Notes under the pieces: generated by a model
Seen by the model: the letters and a program-made list of their open reading frames with translations, nothing else
What the model was told of the DNA's origin: nothing
The model's database searches: none
Position numbers and translations under genes: made by a program
Source: Fonsecaea monophora
Taxonomy: Eukaryota; Ascomycota; Eurotiomycetes; Chaetothyriales; Herpotrichiellaceae
Length of the DNA: 64,000 nt
Direction of reading: 5' to 3'
NCBI RefSeq assembly: GCF_001642475.1
Contig: NW_019173965.1
Location: forward strand, 62,001-126,000
Shown here: piece by piece, positions 22,415 through 34,200 of the stretch
How positions within the stretch are numbered: the first letter of the stretch is position 1
How the letters are laid out: every line of letters starts with the position of its first letter

Positions 22415-22794
22415 GTTCTTGTCCATGCACAGAGTCTCAGGCCCTTTTCTTTGAAGCAGACGGAAACAAGATACTCTTATAGCCTCAAACCTGAAACCTG
22501 AAACCCGGGTCCGTTAGTTAGGTACACTCAATACAAAGAAAGACCTGACGACCGGCCCTGCTAGGACACCGAACCCCAAGACCAAGACGGACGTCAAACT
22601 GTGAATAGAATCATCGCAGAGAGCCCTCGTCGGAAGAATCAAACATGCATTGTTCTATCTGATCCAATCAATGCTGTGGATCAATTTCCTATCGTTGTTT
22701 CTGAGTGCGCATACTATGAAGAAAGACGGCCACGGACGAGGGGCCCCTTTGAAGGATCAATGGCCAACGAGTCAATTGTTGCTGTTGTGGGTTG
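22415..22794. other. Intergenic, convergent 3' flanks
   Basis: 380 bp between convergent stops. A CCTGAAA direct repeat occurs near 22490. Nothing else seen. Confidence 0.5.
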
Positions 22795-25155
22795 TTATAT
22801 CCAGATCTGTCCGTCCTCGTCCACAGAGGCCGGTATACCCCCTGGTCGTGGTCGTTGTCGTTGTCGCTGCGAGGTCGAGGGCGGTATTTCTTCAGCCGCC
22901 GGCCCTTCCGTCAACACTCGTGTTTGTGTTCGTGCTGCCGCCAACGCTGATGTACCCTTCTCGCCCCGTCCGTGTAAAAGTTCGGGGAATTCAGCCGGGT
23001 CGTAGACACAGACACGGGGAGAGGGATACACGGTCGCCTCTCCCTCGCCGTCTCCGTCTCCCTCTCTCGCCTCCAGCATCGTCGCTGGTGTCGTGGGATA
23101 TAGCCCCTCTCCCCTGTCGACATGTGTAGCGACGGGCTGCGCAGGCCGGATGGGTAGGCCGCGGGAAGTATCTTGTCGAGATGCCTTCGTCTTCTTCCTC
23201 TCCATCGTGTCCCCGCTGCTATCCCCTCTGCGATCCGTCCGTTCACCGGCTTCCCACATCTTGAGCGTCGGTACGGTTGGATAGACGGGCAAATACAGGT
23301 CGAGAATCTCGTCGATGTCTGCCGACAGGAGGAGGGGATCTGCGTCCGTGCCATTTCCTTTCTCATTTCCTTTTCGCCCTTGACCCCTTCTAATTTGAGG
23401 GAGGGTTTCGTAGTATCTCCGTAGCGGCGGATGAGTCCCGTCGTTGCTGCTGGGGCTGGGGTGATGAATGTCGTCGCGACCGGGACCGCTACCGCTACAG
23501 GGATCGGATGGTAGGGGCGGTAGAGCCTTGTCTCTGAAAATCGAATTCGCTGCTAAGGGGTCTTGCTCATTTGGCGGTTTCGTTGTAGGTCGTCCGACCA
23601 CTGGCACTAGTCCTGGCACTGAAATAGTGCATGTGGTGCCGTGGCAAGGTGTATCCTCAGGCTGGGCTGCACCGCCGACACTGGGACAGTAGATTGTCGC
23701 CCAGGAAGACTGGGGCGAGTTCGCCTCTGGATGCTGCTCGGTCAGGAGAGAGAAAGCCTCACGACCACTATTCCTCCCATCTTCTCCACCGGCAGCGTCA
23801 GCGTCATCAGCATCAGCAGCAGCAGCAGCAGCAGCAGCAGCGGGCGACGCGCACGTCCTTTGCCGTGTCAGCCGCAGGGGTGGCGGTACCAGTAGATTCG
23901 GATTCTTCTCATTGCGATTGCAGCGGTCATTCCCCTGGCCGACATCTGCTCCACCAGTCTCGAGAATAGTAGGAGGAGGAGTGTTCTTCCTGTCACATGG
24001 CAATGGATCGGAGAAACCTCGACGAGGTCCGGGATTCCGACGTCTGCGTCGCCGGGACTTGGGATCGTCGCTGGTGTCATGATGGTCGTCGCCGTCTCGT
24101 GTCCCAGTGGCAAGGGGAAGCTCGGGAAGCGGGCGAAGCGAAGACATCCAGTATCGGACAGGGTCTGAAGAAGCGAGTCCAGCTCTCGAGTAGTCGCTCC
24201 GTAAGCCCTTTGGTTCTTTTACGCCCCTCACGCTCCCATCGCAAGGGACATTCGTCGTGGTGAGTCGCTCAAGTGTCTCGGTCAGAGAGAGCGGCAGTGT
24301 CATATGCCCGTCGTCATCGTCGTCGTGGTGATCATCATCATCATCATCATCATTTTCTTCAACTACTTCTTCTTCGTCGTCCTCCTCGATAACAGATATG
24401 CCACCCGCCAATTTACAGCCAGCACTTCCCTCGCCATTGCTCTCACAGTACACGCTCCTGTCGTCGTCTGGACCCGTGTCTGACGGACTGTTGCTGAACT
24501 GCTCCTCGACCCATTTCTTGGGAATGACCCTACTCCATCCATCCGGGTCGATTCGAGCAAATGCTACACATCTCTTGTCCGGGTCCAGATCGGCCCAAGA
24601 ACGCGGCGTGATGTTATGTTTGCACTGTGCATTTGGAGGAGGGGCTCGTCCAGCGTTCGAAATTGACGGCTGCTCGGCCTTCCAGAGACACCCTGACCCG
24701 TCGCGTGATGGGTACGGGTCTGCATGAGACGCGGTCGGGAAGTGCAAGGAGTTCGGTCGAAGAGGCACGGGCGGACTGATTCTCAACTTGGGTTTCCTCG
24801 CCACGGTCGGATTCGATGACCACCAGCGAGACTCGGCCTCTCTGCGAGATACATATGTCGCTGTCGGGTGCTCACCCCGCTGTCTCTTGGGTCGGAACAG
24901 GGACCACGACAAGAGTGAATTCTTCCGCCGCCGGTTCTGTGCTGGGTAGTGGCGGAGATCGGCTGTTGACGTCTGTGATGGTTGCTTCTGACTGGCAACG
25001 CCCCAGCTCGAGGACGAATATTCTGTGACCGGCGTCGCCTCCGAGCTCTTGCAGTATTGTATCTGTGAGATCCACGACGCCGGCGTCCCCGGCGGGCTCG
25101 ATGATGTCTCGCTGAACCGACTCTGATGATCTCTTTTCGACTCGAGATCCATCAT
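22795..25155 (-). CDS. Large low-complexity protein, unknown function
   Basis: A single open frame of 786 residues on the minus strand, starting at ATG 25155 (a second Met follows at once). I recognise no domain. The protein is rich in Ser, Pro, Arg, Asp and Gly and probably disordered. It holds an acidic/histidine run near its middle (DDDDDHHDDDDDGH), encoded by (GAT)n, and an alanine run (about nine Ala) encoded by (GCT)n. Possibly structured islands are SWADLDPDKRCVAFARIDPDGWSRVIPKKWV (about residues 185-215) and DADPLLLSADIDEILDLYLPVYPTVPTLKMWE late in the protein. Basic patches (RRRRRNPGPRR) could direct it to the nucleus. Length makes a chance frame very unlikely. Undetected introns are possible. 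Confidence 0.7.
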   Translation of the reverse strand: MMDLESKRDHQSRFSETSSSPPGTPASWISQIQYCKSSEATPVTEYSSSSWGVASQKQPSQTSTADLRHYPAQNRRRKNSLLSWSLFRPKRQRGEHPTATYVSRREAESRWWSSNPTVARKPKLRISPPVPLRPNSLHFPTASHADPYPSRDGSGCLWKAEQPSISNAGRAPPPNAQCKHNITPRSWADLDPDKRCVAFARIDPDGWSRVIPKKWVEEQFSNSPSDTGPDDDRSVYCESNGEGSAGCKLAGGISVIEEDDEEEVVEENDDDDDDDHHDDDDDGHMTLPLSLTETLERLTTTNVPCDGSVRGVKEPKGLRSDYSRAGLASSDPVRYWMSSLRPLPELPLATGTRDGDDHHDTSDDPKSRRRRRRNPGPRRGFSDPLPCDRKNTPPPTILETGGADVGQGNDRCNRNEKNPNLLVPPPLRLTRQRTCASPAAAAAAAAADADDADAAGGEDGRNSGREAFSLLTEQHPEANSPQSSWATIYCPSVGGAAQPEDTPCHGTTCTISVPGLVPVVGRPTTKPPNEQDPLAANSIFRDKALPPLPSDPCSGSGPGRDDIHHPSPSSNDGTHPPLRRYYETLPQIRRGQGRKGNEKGNGTDADPLLLSADIDEILDLYLPVYPTVPTLKMWEAGERTDRRGDSSGDTMERKKTKASRQDTSRGLPIRPAQPVATHVDRGEGLYPTTPATMLEAREGDGDGEGEATVYPSPRVCVYDPAEFPELLHGRGEKGTSALAAARTQTRVLTEGPAAEEIPPSTSQRQRQRPRPGGIPASVDEDGQIWI
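23809..23840. repeat. (AGC)n trinucleotide repeat encoding polyalanine
   Basis: About ten AGC/CAG units, read as GCT on the minus strand, making the Ala run of the 786-residue protein. A site of likely length variation between strains. Confidence 0.85.
24326..24352. repeat. (ATC)n trinucleotide repeat encoding polyaspartate
   Basis: ATC units read as GAT on the minus strand and encode the Asp run of the same protein. Confidence 0.8.
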
Positions 25156-25813
25156 TGTAGAAAGTCAGGGGATCTGAAAGGGCAAGTATCCAGATCCAGA
25201 TCCATAACGTACCAAGGTTTAGAATTCGGGTTTGACAGATCGATTTGGTGAATTCCGTTTGTCTGAACAGAGTCAGAGCAGAGCAGTCAAACGACACGAG
25301 GCACGAGGTTGAGAAACGGTGGTGGTTGACATTGCCTTCACCGACTGGAGTAATCACTCGTTCGAGAACTTCTAGAAGAATGCCTCATGACATGTAGACA
25401 GCTCGGTGACACGCCAGCAGCCCTAAATAGTCCTCTCAACCCAGCATTCGAAACACGATGTGCTATCATGTGAGAAGAAGCCATATTTGCACAGGTTGTT
25501 CGTCATGCTCGGGGCACATGCGCTGGCTGTAGGTCAAGGCTGATACACAGGCAAGGCACTGAACCCATGACCAAAATTCTTTCCGATAGAGAAGCTACTG
25601 CTTTGACGTACCTATATGAAGCCAAGTTTGGGCATTGAGAGCATAGGGGTATGTTGTTGTTTGCTTGTTACCAGCTTTGTCAAACGAAAGGAGGAAAAAT
25701 GACGTCCGTCTGAAAGAACAGAACAGGCTGCATAAGTGCGATTGTTCGCAGAATATCTTATGTATTTCTAACCTCCACCTGTGACGAGATAGATGCATGG
25801 TTCATTCGCAACG
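25156..25813. other. Intergenic
   Basis: 658 bp between the orphan's start and the alpha/beta-hydrolase stop. No gene or notable repeat seen. Confidence 0.5.
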
Positions 25814-27224
25814 TCACAGTTTTGACTTGAGCCACGATTTGATGGCCTTTCCTTGCTCCGTCTCGGCCGTGTCGCCAAATCGCAAGTGAATGATGGGAGC
25901 AATGTGTGCCTCGTTCGCACCGACCACATGGGTTATAGAGTCCGGGTTGACAGACTTGAGAGTTCAGCATTAGCAGATTTGCCCTGAATGAGTCGAGCAA
26001 ACGGCCCTCCGACCACCGAGACGAGAAGAAACGGAGGGAAGAATCAACGCACCTTGTACTTCTCCACCCACTGGGCAATCGAGTCGACCAGGATCTCGTT
26101 CCCACCACACACCACCAGGAGATTCTCAACTTTGGCGTCTTTCCACCACTCTGTCGGAGCATTGAGCGGCTCAGCAAAGGGCGTTGACGGTTTCCCTGCC
26201 AGGTAGTCCTCGGACCACTTTCGACCAGCGTATTGGCTGACAATGTCCTTGTGGCGGTTCCTTCTCTCGCTCTCCCAGTCAAGATTGAAGCTGACCCACG
26301 GGGCCACTGCCACAATCCCCTTGAGTCTCTCACCATCGGCCAGGTTGAGCTCCGGGAATTCAGAGGATGGATGCATGATTTGTGATAGTACCCCGAGGCA
26401 CATGTTAGCACCGGCGGAATCGCCCGCAAGGAGAACCTGCGACGCCGGGCGATTCAAGTCTTCCAAGACGTATTTGACGGCTTCGACGGCTTCGTAGATT
26501 GGCTTTGGAAAGGTGGCATGTGGCACGAGCGAGTACTCGAGGAACAAGAACGCAATTGAGATGTCGTCGCCCTTGAGGTCGTTCTGAACGCTGCTCCAGA
26601 ATTGGAGATGGGTATCGTCGCCATCGAGCGAGAAGCCGCCTCCTGCGGTGGGATCAGTCACACAATCAGAAATGGTGACAATGACAAGACGCATACCGTG
26701 GAAATACACACAGACGTATTTGGCGGTTTTTGGATCACCCACCCAGAACGCCTTGCATCCAGACTTTAGAGTCACAAACTCTGGCTGGACGTGGGCGCCT
26801 TTACACCACTTCTCATAAACTTTTGAAAACGGCGCGCCTAGATACCTGCAACTTGTGAGCCGAGCCTGGGGCCTCTGATCGGGGGCCACTTACTGCAATT
26901 GAAGCGTGGTGAACCTTTTCACCATCTGCCCACCTTAGTGATAGTCTACGAACATAGGGTATCACCGGCCTACCGTTCGCACGAGGGTGAAAGAGATATG
27001 CTGCCCATAGGTATGAGCTCCAGACTCGCCGCGGAATGGGGCGGTGGCCGCCGTATATAGAGCTGTCCCGACTGGTACAACATCAGCTGGAATAGAACAG
27101 TGAACTCTCGTGGGAAGATCTTACTCAATGACAGTAGTCCCGGGAATATGTCCAGCTTCTCCAGGAAAGAGACCTGATGTACAGGAGCAGAAAGCGCTTG
27201 GTCGGCGCTAGGAGGGGCTGCCAT
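25814..27224 (-). CDS. Alpha/beta hydrolase (fold-3, HGGG-type esterase)
   Basis: Esterase/lipase-like hydrolase related to the hormone-sensitive-lipase group; substrate unknown. Six exons on the minus strand: 27125..27224, 26974..27071, 26894..26925, 26697..26845, 26053..26642 and 25814..25954, giving 369 residues. The oxyanion motif HGGGF (about 126-130) is restored only by splicing, the nucleophile elbow is GDSAG (Ser202), an acidic residue sits in GGNEILVDS (about 313), and the catalytic His is in ANEAHIAPI (about 340) on the last exon. The first three exons supply an N-terminal membrane-adjacent part (FPGLLSL, TAPFRGESGAHTYGQH, VKRFTTLQLQYLGAPFSK) that fits the fungal subfamily. One acceptor is ambiguous: using 27086 rather than 27071 would add five residues and leave a very short 38-nt intron. 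Confidence 0.83.
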
Positions 27225-28676
27225 GTTGGACTTGGGTATAATACAATCGGTCAACTGATTGGGTCCCAGGAGTTCAAGCTCTGCAGTTGTCCGCGACCTT
27301 GGATGGGGCAAGGCTGTTGATATATGTGATGTGTGAGGACAGGGTGTATTGCGTATCGGTGAGGATACGACTCGATGTCAGGTCTGACAAGTGTAGGGGA
27401 GTGAAAATACCAGTCAGCACAAACGAACAATAAGCAATAGCCGATGCTTTCCCAGGCACGCAGGCTCTTCTTACTCGCACAGTGTTGGGTGTGGACACAT
27501 TCAAAGGATGTAGGAACAAACACGGGGTGCGTCGTAAGGAGAGCCTGTCTTACTCATGTACTTGAAGAGGAAAGTAATCTACGAGAATTAGCATCAAGAT
27601 CACCATGGACGTGATAAGGCCATTTGTGAGCTGTCGGCGTGCACAAGTGCATCCCACTAAGGACTAAGGCCGTGAGATCAATAGCTCGTCGCCGTCAAAC
27701 ACCGCAGCCTTTGACGGCGATGGGTAGTTGCCGAGGCATATACCAAAACAGGTATAGCGTATGTTGGGGTGAGGGACTCCATTTGCATGTGCACGCAGCG
27801 ACCATACACGCCATACCAAGTACAGCATTGCTTAACCTCTGGCTTTCTGTCTCTCTTCCTCTCCTTTCTCATTTGACCTGTCGAGCTCGAACCCTTGCGG
27901 GGGATGTAGGTCCGTCTTCGTCGCCCCACAGTAAGACAAGGCTGTCCATCTCCCGCGGGCCACAAGAATGTGTCCCATCAGGACGACTCCCATGACACTC
28001 ATCGAATCGAGAGTTTCTCCTCCCTCTGTACGTGTTTAGGCCGTCGTGTAGGGCCCGCAACCCGCGAGCTGGAGATTACCAAACATGAGGCGGTCTTGAT
28101 ATGAGACTCTGCTACGGGTACACACCGTGGTGGTCAGATCGAAAGAAGCAGGCATACCACCAAGGGAGAAGAAACCAAAGCACACACATCTCTTTCACTA
28201 AACAAAATGATCCCATCTCAATACCATCACAATCAATTCTTGTTGTGGACGATGGAGGCCTTGCCTTGTGTATGTTTGAGATAAACGCCAGTCGTCTCAT
28301 TGTTCCCAAATCCGACGTGACGACACGAGGAAAAGGGAAAGGTAAAGGAGAGAGCCTCGCAGCCTCGCGCACCCCTTTCATGCTACGTTCATCTTAACAG
28401 CCTCCAGCTGCACTGTTACCAGGTCGAGCCGCACATCAAGCCGCGACAGCAAACACCAGCTGCCTACAATCACGAATGTCTTCTTTTGGAAGGGCTGATC
28501 TTGTCACTCGGTCGTCCACCCATTAAATCACATCACACGAGAACAACGAACAGCGAACGACCGAACGAACGAACCACTGCCTTCGAACCCCCGGAGCTTG
28601 ATATTGAGATTGAGGTTGCCGCCCGCCAACCATCTCGATTACAGACGTCCTCCTCAAATCCTTCACCACACTCAAC
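27225..28676. other. Long intergenic region
   Basis: 1.45 kb with no supported gene; frames of about 90-118 codons on both strands look random. The last 150 bp before 28677 resemble a leader. Confidence 0.45.
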
Positions 28677-29060
28677 ATGCCCTCTACAATTGCGAGCCAC
28701 GATCCCTCCAACCCCAAGAAAGGCGTTGAGACACCTTACTCAACCGCGTCTGGAGGCGGCGATGCCACCACCGCTGGCGTCATTACGCCTGCCAACATCG
28801 ATGACACGCCCACGCGGGCTGGGGATAACCACTCCAGGACTTCGCGTGAGTGCCACGGCGCCATAATCGCCTGGGGCAGTACTTCGGGGAAACTGTACCT
28901 CTCTGCCGGGGACCTCAACGAACCGCATGTGACGGCTAGTCTCGCGGCGCTTTTCACCAGTGTGGGCAAGGCGACCACCACCAGGGATGGAAATGCAGGG
29001 GATGGCAATGGTGGTGGTGGTGGTTGTGGTAGTGAGGAAAGGGAAAGCAATGCCGATTAA
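28677..29060 (+). CDS. Small hypothetical protein
   Basis: A 127-residue single-exon frame whose ATG follows ACACTCAAC, a good fungal start context. The protein has a polar Thr/Ser/Gly-rich first half, a more ordered middle (CHGAIIAWGSTSGKLYLSAGDLNEPHVTASLAALFTSVGKA), and an end with a poly-glycine run and acidic residues. No family is recognised. A long frame on the opposite strand overlaps it but has poorer composition. Sits between the hydrolase and HOG1 with over 800 bp on its 3' side. A real gene is plausible but not certain. Confidence 0.5.
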   Translation: MPSTIASHDPSNPKKGVETPYSTASGGGDATTAGVITPANIDDTPTRAGDNHSRTSRECHGAIIAWGSTSGKLYLSAGDLNEPHVTASLAALFTSVGKATTTRDGNAGDGNGGGGGCGSEERESNAD

Positions 29061-29866
29061 ATCGGTCCCTCTGCCTCTGACCCCGTCATTCCTCTTGTTC
29101 TTCCTCTCTCCCTCACCCTCTCTCAATCTACCATGAGAAGGAAAGAAGCGCTTACGCAACCCAACCACACACCATACACCATGCACAATACAACGAACGA
29201 GTCAGCAGACCTGAATGAAGCGAACCAAACCACGAGCACTCGTAGGGATCCACGGGGGGAGAAATTCTCGGCAACGAGTGAATCGAACTTTGCTCGGCCT
29301 TGGGCTCTTTCTCACAGATAGATGATACCGGGATCAATCAATCAATCACACACACCATCACCCTCACACGTTCTCACACACTGTCAATCACACACATATG
29401 AGAAAAGGCTTCTGATTTGGCCCCTCGTTTACAGGCTACGGCATATATTGACTCTGATTCCAGCGCCGCGCAACAAGGTTGGTTGACCCTCCACAGAGAA
29501 ATCAGAGATTGATTACTCCCCCTATGGACTGGGGCTGGGGCTGGGACTGGGACTGTGCAGAAAAAGAACGTCTCGGGCGTCTATCTCTCAAGAGACGGGG
29601 AGCAGGCCTGGACAAATACTAGGTAGTCTCGGATTGACCCCTGCTTACAGCGCCACCAAGCGCTACAGAGGCATGAAGCAATGGTACAACTTGTAAACCT
29701 TTTGTTGCAGAAATCTTGGTATGCCCGTTTTCCTCCCTGGTACACCAAAACATATCGTGGCATTCATTCGTTTCACTCCGTCCTAGAGCAGGGAACAACG
29801 TCCCCGCTGACGCCTCCAGCTGCACGCCCATTATTGCTATCACAGATCTCTCAAGGTCTTCCCGCT
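29061..29866. other. Intergenic with short repeats
   Basis: 806 bp between the small ORF and the HOG1 stop. Contains (ATCA)n at about 29330-29346, CA-rich runs, and a GGGGCT/GGGACT hexamer repeat at 29526..29555. No gene. Confidence 0.5.
29526..29555. repeat. Hexamer tandem repeat (GGGGCT/GGGACT)
   Basis: About five copies of GGGGCT or GGGACT in tandem, noncoding, downstream of HOG1. Confidence 0.75.
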
Positions 29867-31250
29867 CTATTGGACGACCTGACTGTTGACGGCCTGAGCT
29901 TGCTCCACGGTCAATGGCTTGCCGCCCATCTCGGTTTCCTGGTTGTCGATATTATGATAGTCAAGGATTTCAGAGTACATCATAATCTTCCACGTGTCCA
30001 CCGGAAGATCGGCATCGTTGAACGACCAGTCAAACTTCTCGTCTGCGACTGGCTCATCGGTCGGATCGTGATATGGCGAAAGGTACTCGTGCTCCAGGCC
30101 ACCGGCTGCTGATACTCGTTTCTTGGGGTCGAAAACCAACATCTTCTCCAAAAGGTCGACGGCGGAAGGGTCGGCATTCTTGAATTTCGCACTTAGGGGT
30201 TGCCGTTCTCGCTTGGGCAGAGATTGGACAAATCTGAGGGTGTTTTCGCTGCAGATGGTCTCAATCACGTCCTGGGGAGGGGTACCAAGCAGCTCGGTGA
30301 TGATGGAGAACTGGTTGACGTGATCTTTGCCTGGGAATAATGGTTTCCCTTCCAACATCTCAGCGAAGATGCACCCAGCGCTCCAGATATCCACCTCGAC
30401 GTCGTATTTCTGCCAGGTAAGCATAATCTCGGGGGCTCGATAGTACCGGGTTGAGACGTATCCAGTCATTTGAGGGTCCTGGATACGAGCCAAACCAAAG
30501 TCGCAGATTTTGAGGTCGCAATTCTCGTTGACCAGGATATTGCTTGGCTTCAGATCTCGGTGGACGACGCCAGCCGAATGGACATATTTGAGGCCTCGCT
30601 GCACGTGATGCTGTCAGTGATCCACGCATCGGAGACAAGTTCCGGGACATGTACATACCAGGATTTGATAGAGGAAATATTGGATGAATTGCTTCTCAAG
30701 CGGTCTTGAGGTCAATAGGCGATGGAGGTCAGTGCCCAAGAGTTCGGTCACGAAGTAGCTGGGCTCAACATCAGCATTTGGGCGCTTGGGGGAAATGGTG
30801 CTGATTCGGCATACATGTCTTCAAGCGGGGAGATGAAGATATCGCTGAGAGAAATGACCTGATAGTTCAGTATCATCAAAGACCAATTAGGGGTTCTTTC
30901 CAGCTCACATTCTCATGCCGAAGGTGTTTCAGCAGTTTGAGTTCTCGATAGGTGCGTTTTGCGAGCACCGGTGTAGAGAACGGCTTCATAATCTTCTTGA
31001 CCGCCACCGATTGGCCTGTCAATTGATCTTTGGCAGAACTTGCAGGCTGTTAGTTCGGAGGTTTCAGATGTATTCTCTGGAACAGTGCTTACCAGACAAG
31101 ACCAAAGGCTCCCATGCCCACGGGTTGCAAGTCTGTGTACCTGGCTTCCAGTCAGCTGCGCGTGTCTTGCCACCCATATGCTTTTTCTGCCTACCGGCTG
31201 GTGATCTCGAATGTCGTCCCAAATATCTGGGCACGCACGAACTCCGCCAT
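29867..31250 (-). CDS. HOG1: Stress-activated MAP kinase Hog1/SakA
   Basis: Serine/threonine MAP kinase of the high-osmolarity (p38-type) pathway, phosphorylated by a Pbs2-class MAPKK and shuttling to the nucleus. Six exons on the minus strand: 31195..31250, 31093..31140, 30909..31038, 30815..30858, 30659..30758 and 29867..30598, giving 369 residues, close to SakA/Hog1 length for the kinase core. Visible features are the glycine loop GMGAFGLV, catalytic Lys49, HRDLKPSN (Asp141), DFG (Asp159), and the dual-phosphorylation TGY at Thr171-Gly172-Tyr173. A common docking region lies in the acidic C-terminal stretch. There are five introns of about 50-60 nt, and each junction reproduces the conserved kinase sequence. 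The gene is head-to-head with a G-alpha gene. Confidence 0.98.
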
Positions 31251-34200
31251 CTTGATAGAAATCTAGTTGAGCAGGGCCAAATCTCGGAGAGCAGTGGAGG
31301 GGTGGTCTTGGATTCGCGATAGCGTGAGTGGTCGCAAGAGATCGCGACGTGCGTAAAGTGTGAGAGTAGAGTGACGACCGGCTCAGCCAGAGACAAGAGA
31401 CAAGGTGAAACGAAAAGCTCAAGTACGGGAGTGGCGGTTTGGAACTTCGGGATGTTTCAGGTATCCTGAAAATCGCAGTTAGAAAGGCACGAAAGGGAAG
31501 GGAGACAGGAGTGCGGCGGACACCAGGAAGCACGAACCTGAGAGACTGGCGCAACCGATGGATATTATAGCATTCAATGTCTGGTACTGGTGACTGTAGC
31601 CAATTTCACTACTCAGGAAAACTTGTCGTGGTGGTAGGAACAATGGCATATGAGAAGAGCAGAGCAACTGGAAGCAATAGCGGCGGCGGGCAGCAGTAAC
31701 AGCAGTAGCCAGCCAGCCAGCCCAGCGTGGGGCAAACCAGTTTCCCGCCTTCTGGCTCCTCGATCGGGTCAGTTCTGGGTTACTAAAGGCTTGATGGTGG
31801 TAGTGGCACCTAACCAAGTACCTAGTAACGGTTGGAGTGGCTTGAAAAGCCGTCTTTTTGGCTGGAGGATGCCCACAATGCCCGCTTAAAAGATGACAAT
31901 CGCAATCACCCATGCCCCCCAAGCCCTCCTGGTGCCCCTAAGCCCAACTTCCCATCTACAAGTATCATTTTGTACCGTGTAATCCGTTTACCCCTCCATC
32001 CTCACTCCCACCTAGGCAAGTCAAGCAATTCAGCGACGTCGTGGACCATCCCTCCAATCTCATCCAATCTCATCCCAGCCACTTCTGTGTGACGGTGGTA
32101 CTTTCTTCCGTCGACCCAAGGCCGGAGAAATCATCCAGCTGGCACTTTTTACACCTCCAGGATGTCCGCAGGCGATTTCGATTCCAAACCTCCCGGACAA
32201 CCAGAGGTTAGTCAGATCGCTCCACCCTCTGGCTTTTCGATTTCAGTCGATGTTCCCGATCCATTTGCAGCCCACGAGCAGAAAGGTACAACTCGGGTTT
32301 GTCAAGCCCGTCGCGGATCCCGTTAATAATCGATGATCTCACCCACCCTGTTCTTTCAGTTAAGTTAGAACCATCAGGCCATTGGAACAACACATTCAAT
32401 AAAACCCGAACCCTCACGCACTCCAGTCACGTGGAAGTACTGATTCAATCCCAGCAATAACACTCCAGGCTCGCCTTTTCACAACTGGATTTCATGGAAG
32501 ATGGTGACCCAGCTCTACTCTGCCGTTGCCCGCATCTCGTAGCACTCCTCGACCTCAAGCGCGACCTCAAGCAAAGCGTCTAATACAAGACGAGCGTCGC
32601 TATCCTCCAATCAAGTCAAAAAGCCTTTCATATTTGTCCGGAACCAGGAGTTCCTGGGCAACAACATCATAAAATGGGCCATCCAATAATAAGATATGTA
32701 AAATTGAGCAATACTACAACGCAAGGACGTAGGGGTGCTGGGGGTGACACCCGTGTCTATCAAAGATAGGGAGCCAACTACCTATCCACTGCTTGGCCAA
32801 CATCGATGTGTAGAGCCTTGGCATTGATTCATTATCATTTCTTGAGTAATGCTCTATTGCTGAATAGGCAAGGGGATCGAAGCATTACTCTGACACCATC
32901 TCGCGAATTGTTGACTGGGGTCCCATGAGATCTCGTTGTGGTACATACGTATAGATGGTGGGCTCGCGAGAAAGCGCCTCGGCTATTGACCACTGACCTC
33001 CAGCACACAGCTGTGTAGGCGAGTGTTCAAAATCAGGGTGGTCAGTCTTTGTATTGAACATCCATCTTTTGCCATGAGAGCTGGGACTGCGCCTATGTCG
33101 GTCGTTCCGGTAGATTAAGGGGGCGAACTTCGAGGAGTTGCGCATTTTCCCCAAGAGTCAGGGGAGGACACCTTGACGGAAGGTTCGGCACAGAAGAAAA
33201 ATCAAAGTCCGCGACAGTCAAACCCAGACTTGTCCGTCGGAAATTTACCAGTGGACAGTGGTTTGGTAAAGGGGGACAACAACTTCTGCTGCTCTACCTA
33301 TAAAATGATGAGCATTGACGACATCGTGTCCAAGATCCAAGTGCACGCAGGCTCTGTCATGTGCTGGCGACGCTGATCTGACAAATTTCCAGCTAAGCCC
33401 TGGTCCAACAGGGCGCCAGGGCGGTGTCAAGCGATGATGCTGTCTGTCAAACTGGAGAATTCAAGTGCTCAGAGTGGAAATGGGATGGTTCTGGATGGTC
33501 CTTGGAGTAGCGAGTAGACCCAGAAAACCTCGTGCAACACAATCGTTTCTTTTGGCTTAGGTGCCATCAGCCCATTGAGGGGACAGCCATGTGGCGGACC
33601 CTGGCGTCTCGACGATGCTGGTTTTCTGGAGCGGCCGATGTCTGTCACGTTGCTGGGCGGAAGCGGTGTCTGATATGCAAAGTGTTAGCGAACACTCGCA
33701 CTCAAGGCACTCTAAGACAGAGGTCATTTGTACGCAGAGAAATTAAGACACGACTGGATGGTGGATTGGGGACAGAGACAAAATACACAGCCGTGCCTGC
33801 GTGCCTAATCTGCCTGACCAATGTGTCTTGTTACCCCTACGCGGGACGAGTAACTCGTAGATGAGACAGAAGCGGCCCTGGTGGCCCAGCACGATTATTA
33901 GTTGATTGACCTTTGGGGGACCACGGGGACCTTGGGGAGTGCCTAGTGAGCCTGGCCACTGGGACTTTAGCCCACCAGCCTGTCCTCGGTACCCCTAAGC
34001 GTGCCTACCCAACTATTCGGCTACTCCGCTTAAAGCTGGAGGTTCTGGCTGGCATTGGCACAACTGCCACTTACTACTGCCAGCGCCAGCCAGCACAGCT
34101 CCTCGTAACTCGCCCTCGCACTCGCACTTGGGTCCTTGTTCTCCACGATCGGCCCATTCCACCCTCTCGTCAGCTGGCGACTACTTCATTGGTAACAAAT

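Noticed and set aside
28740..29186. 148-codon frame opposite the small hypothetical protein
   Set aside because: Arg/Gly-rich shadow of the plus-strand frame, which has the better start context and composition.
31479..31922. 147-codon minus-strand frame upstream of HOG1
   Set aside because: Cys/His/Ser-rich random composition and no recognisable domain; lies in the likely HOG1 promoter or leader.
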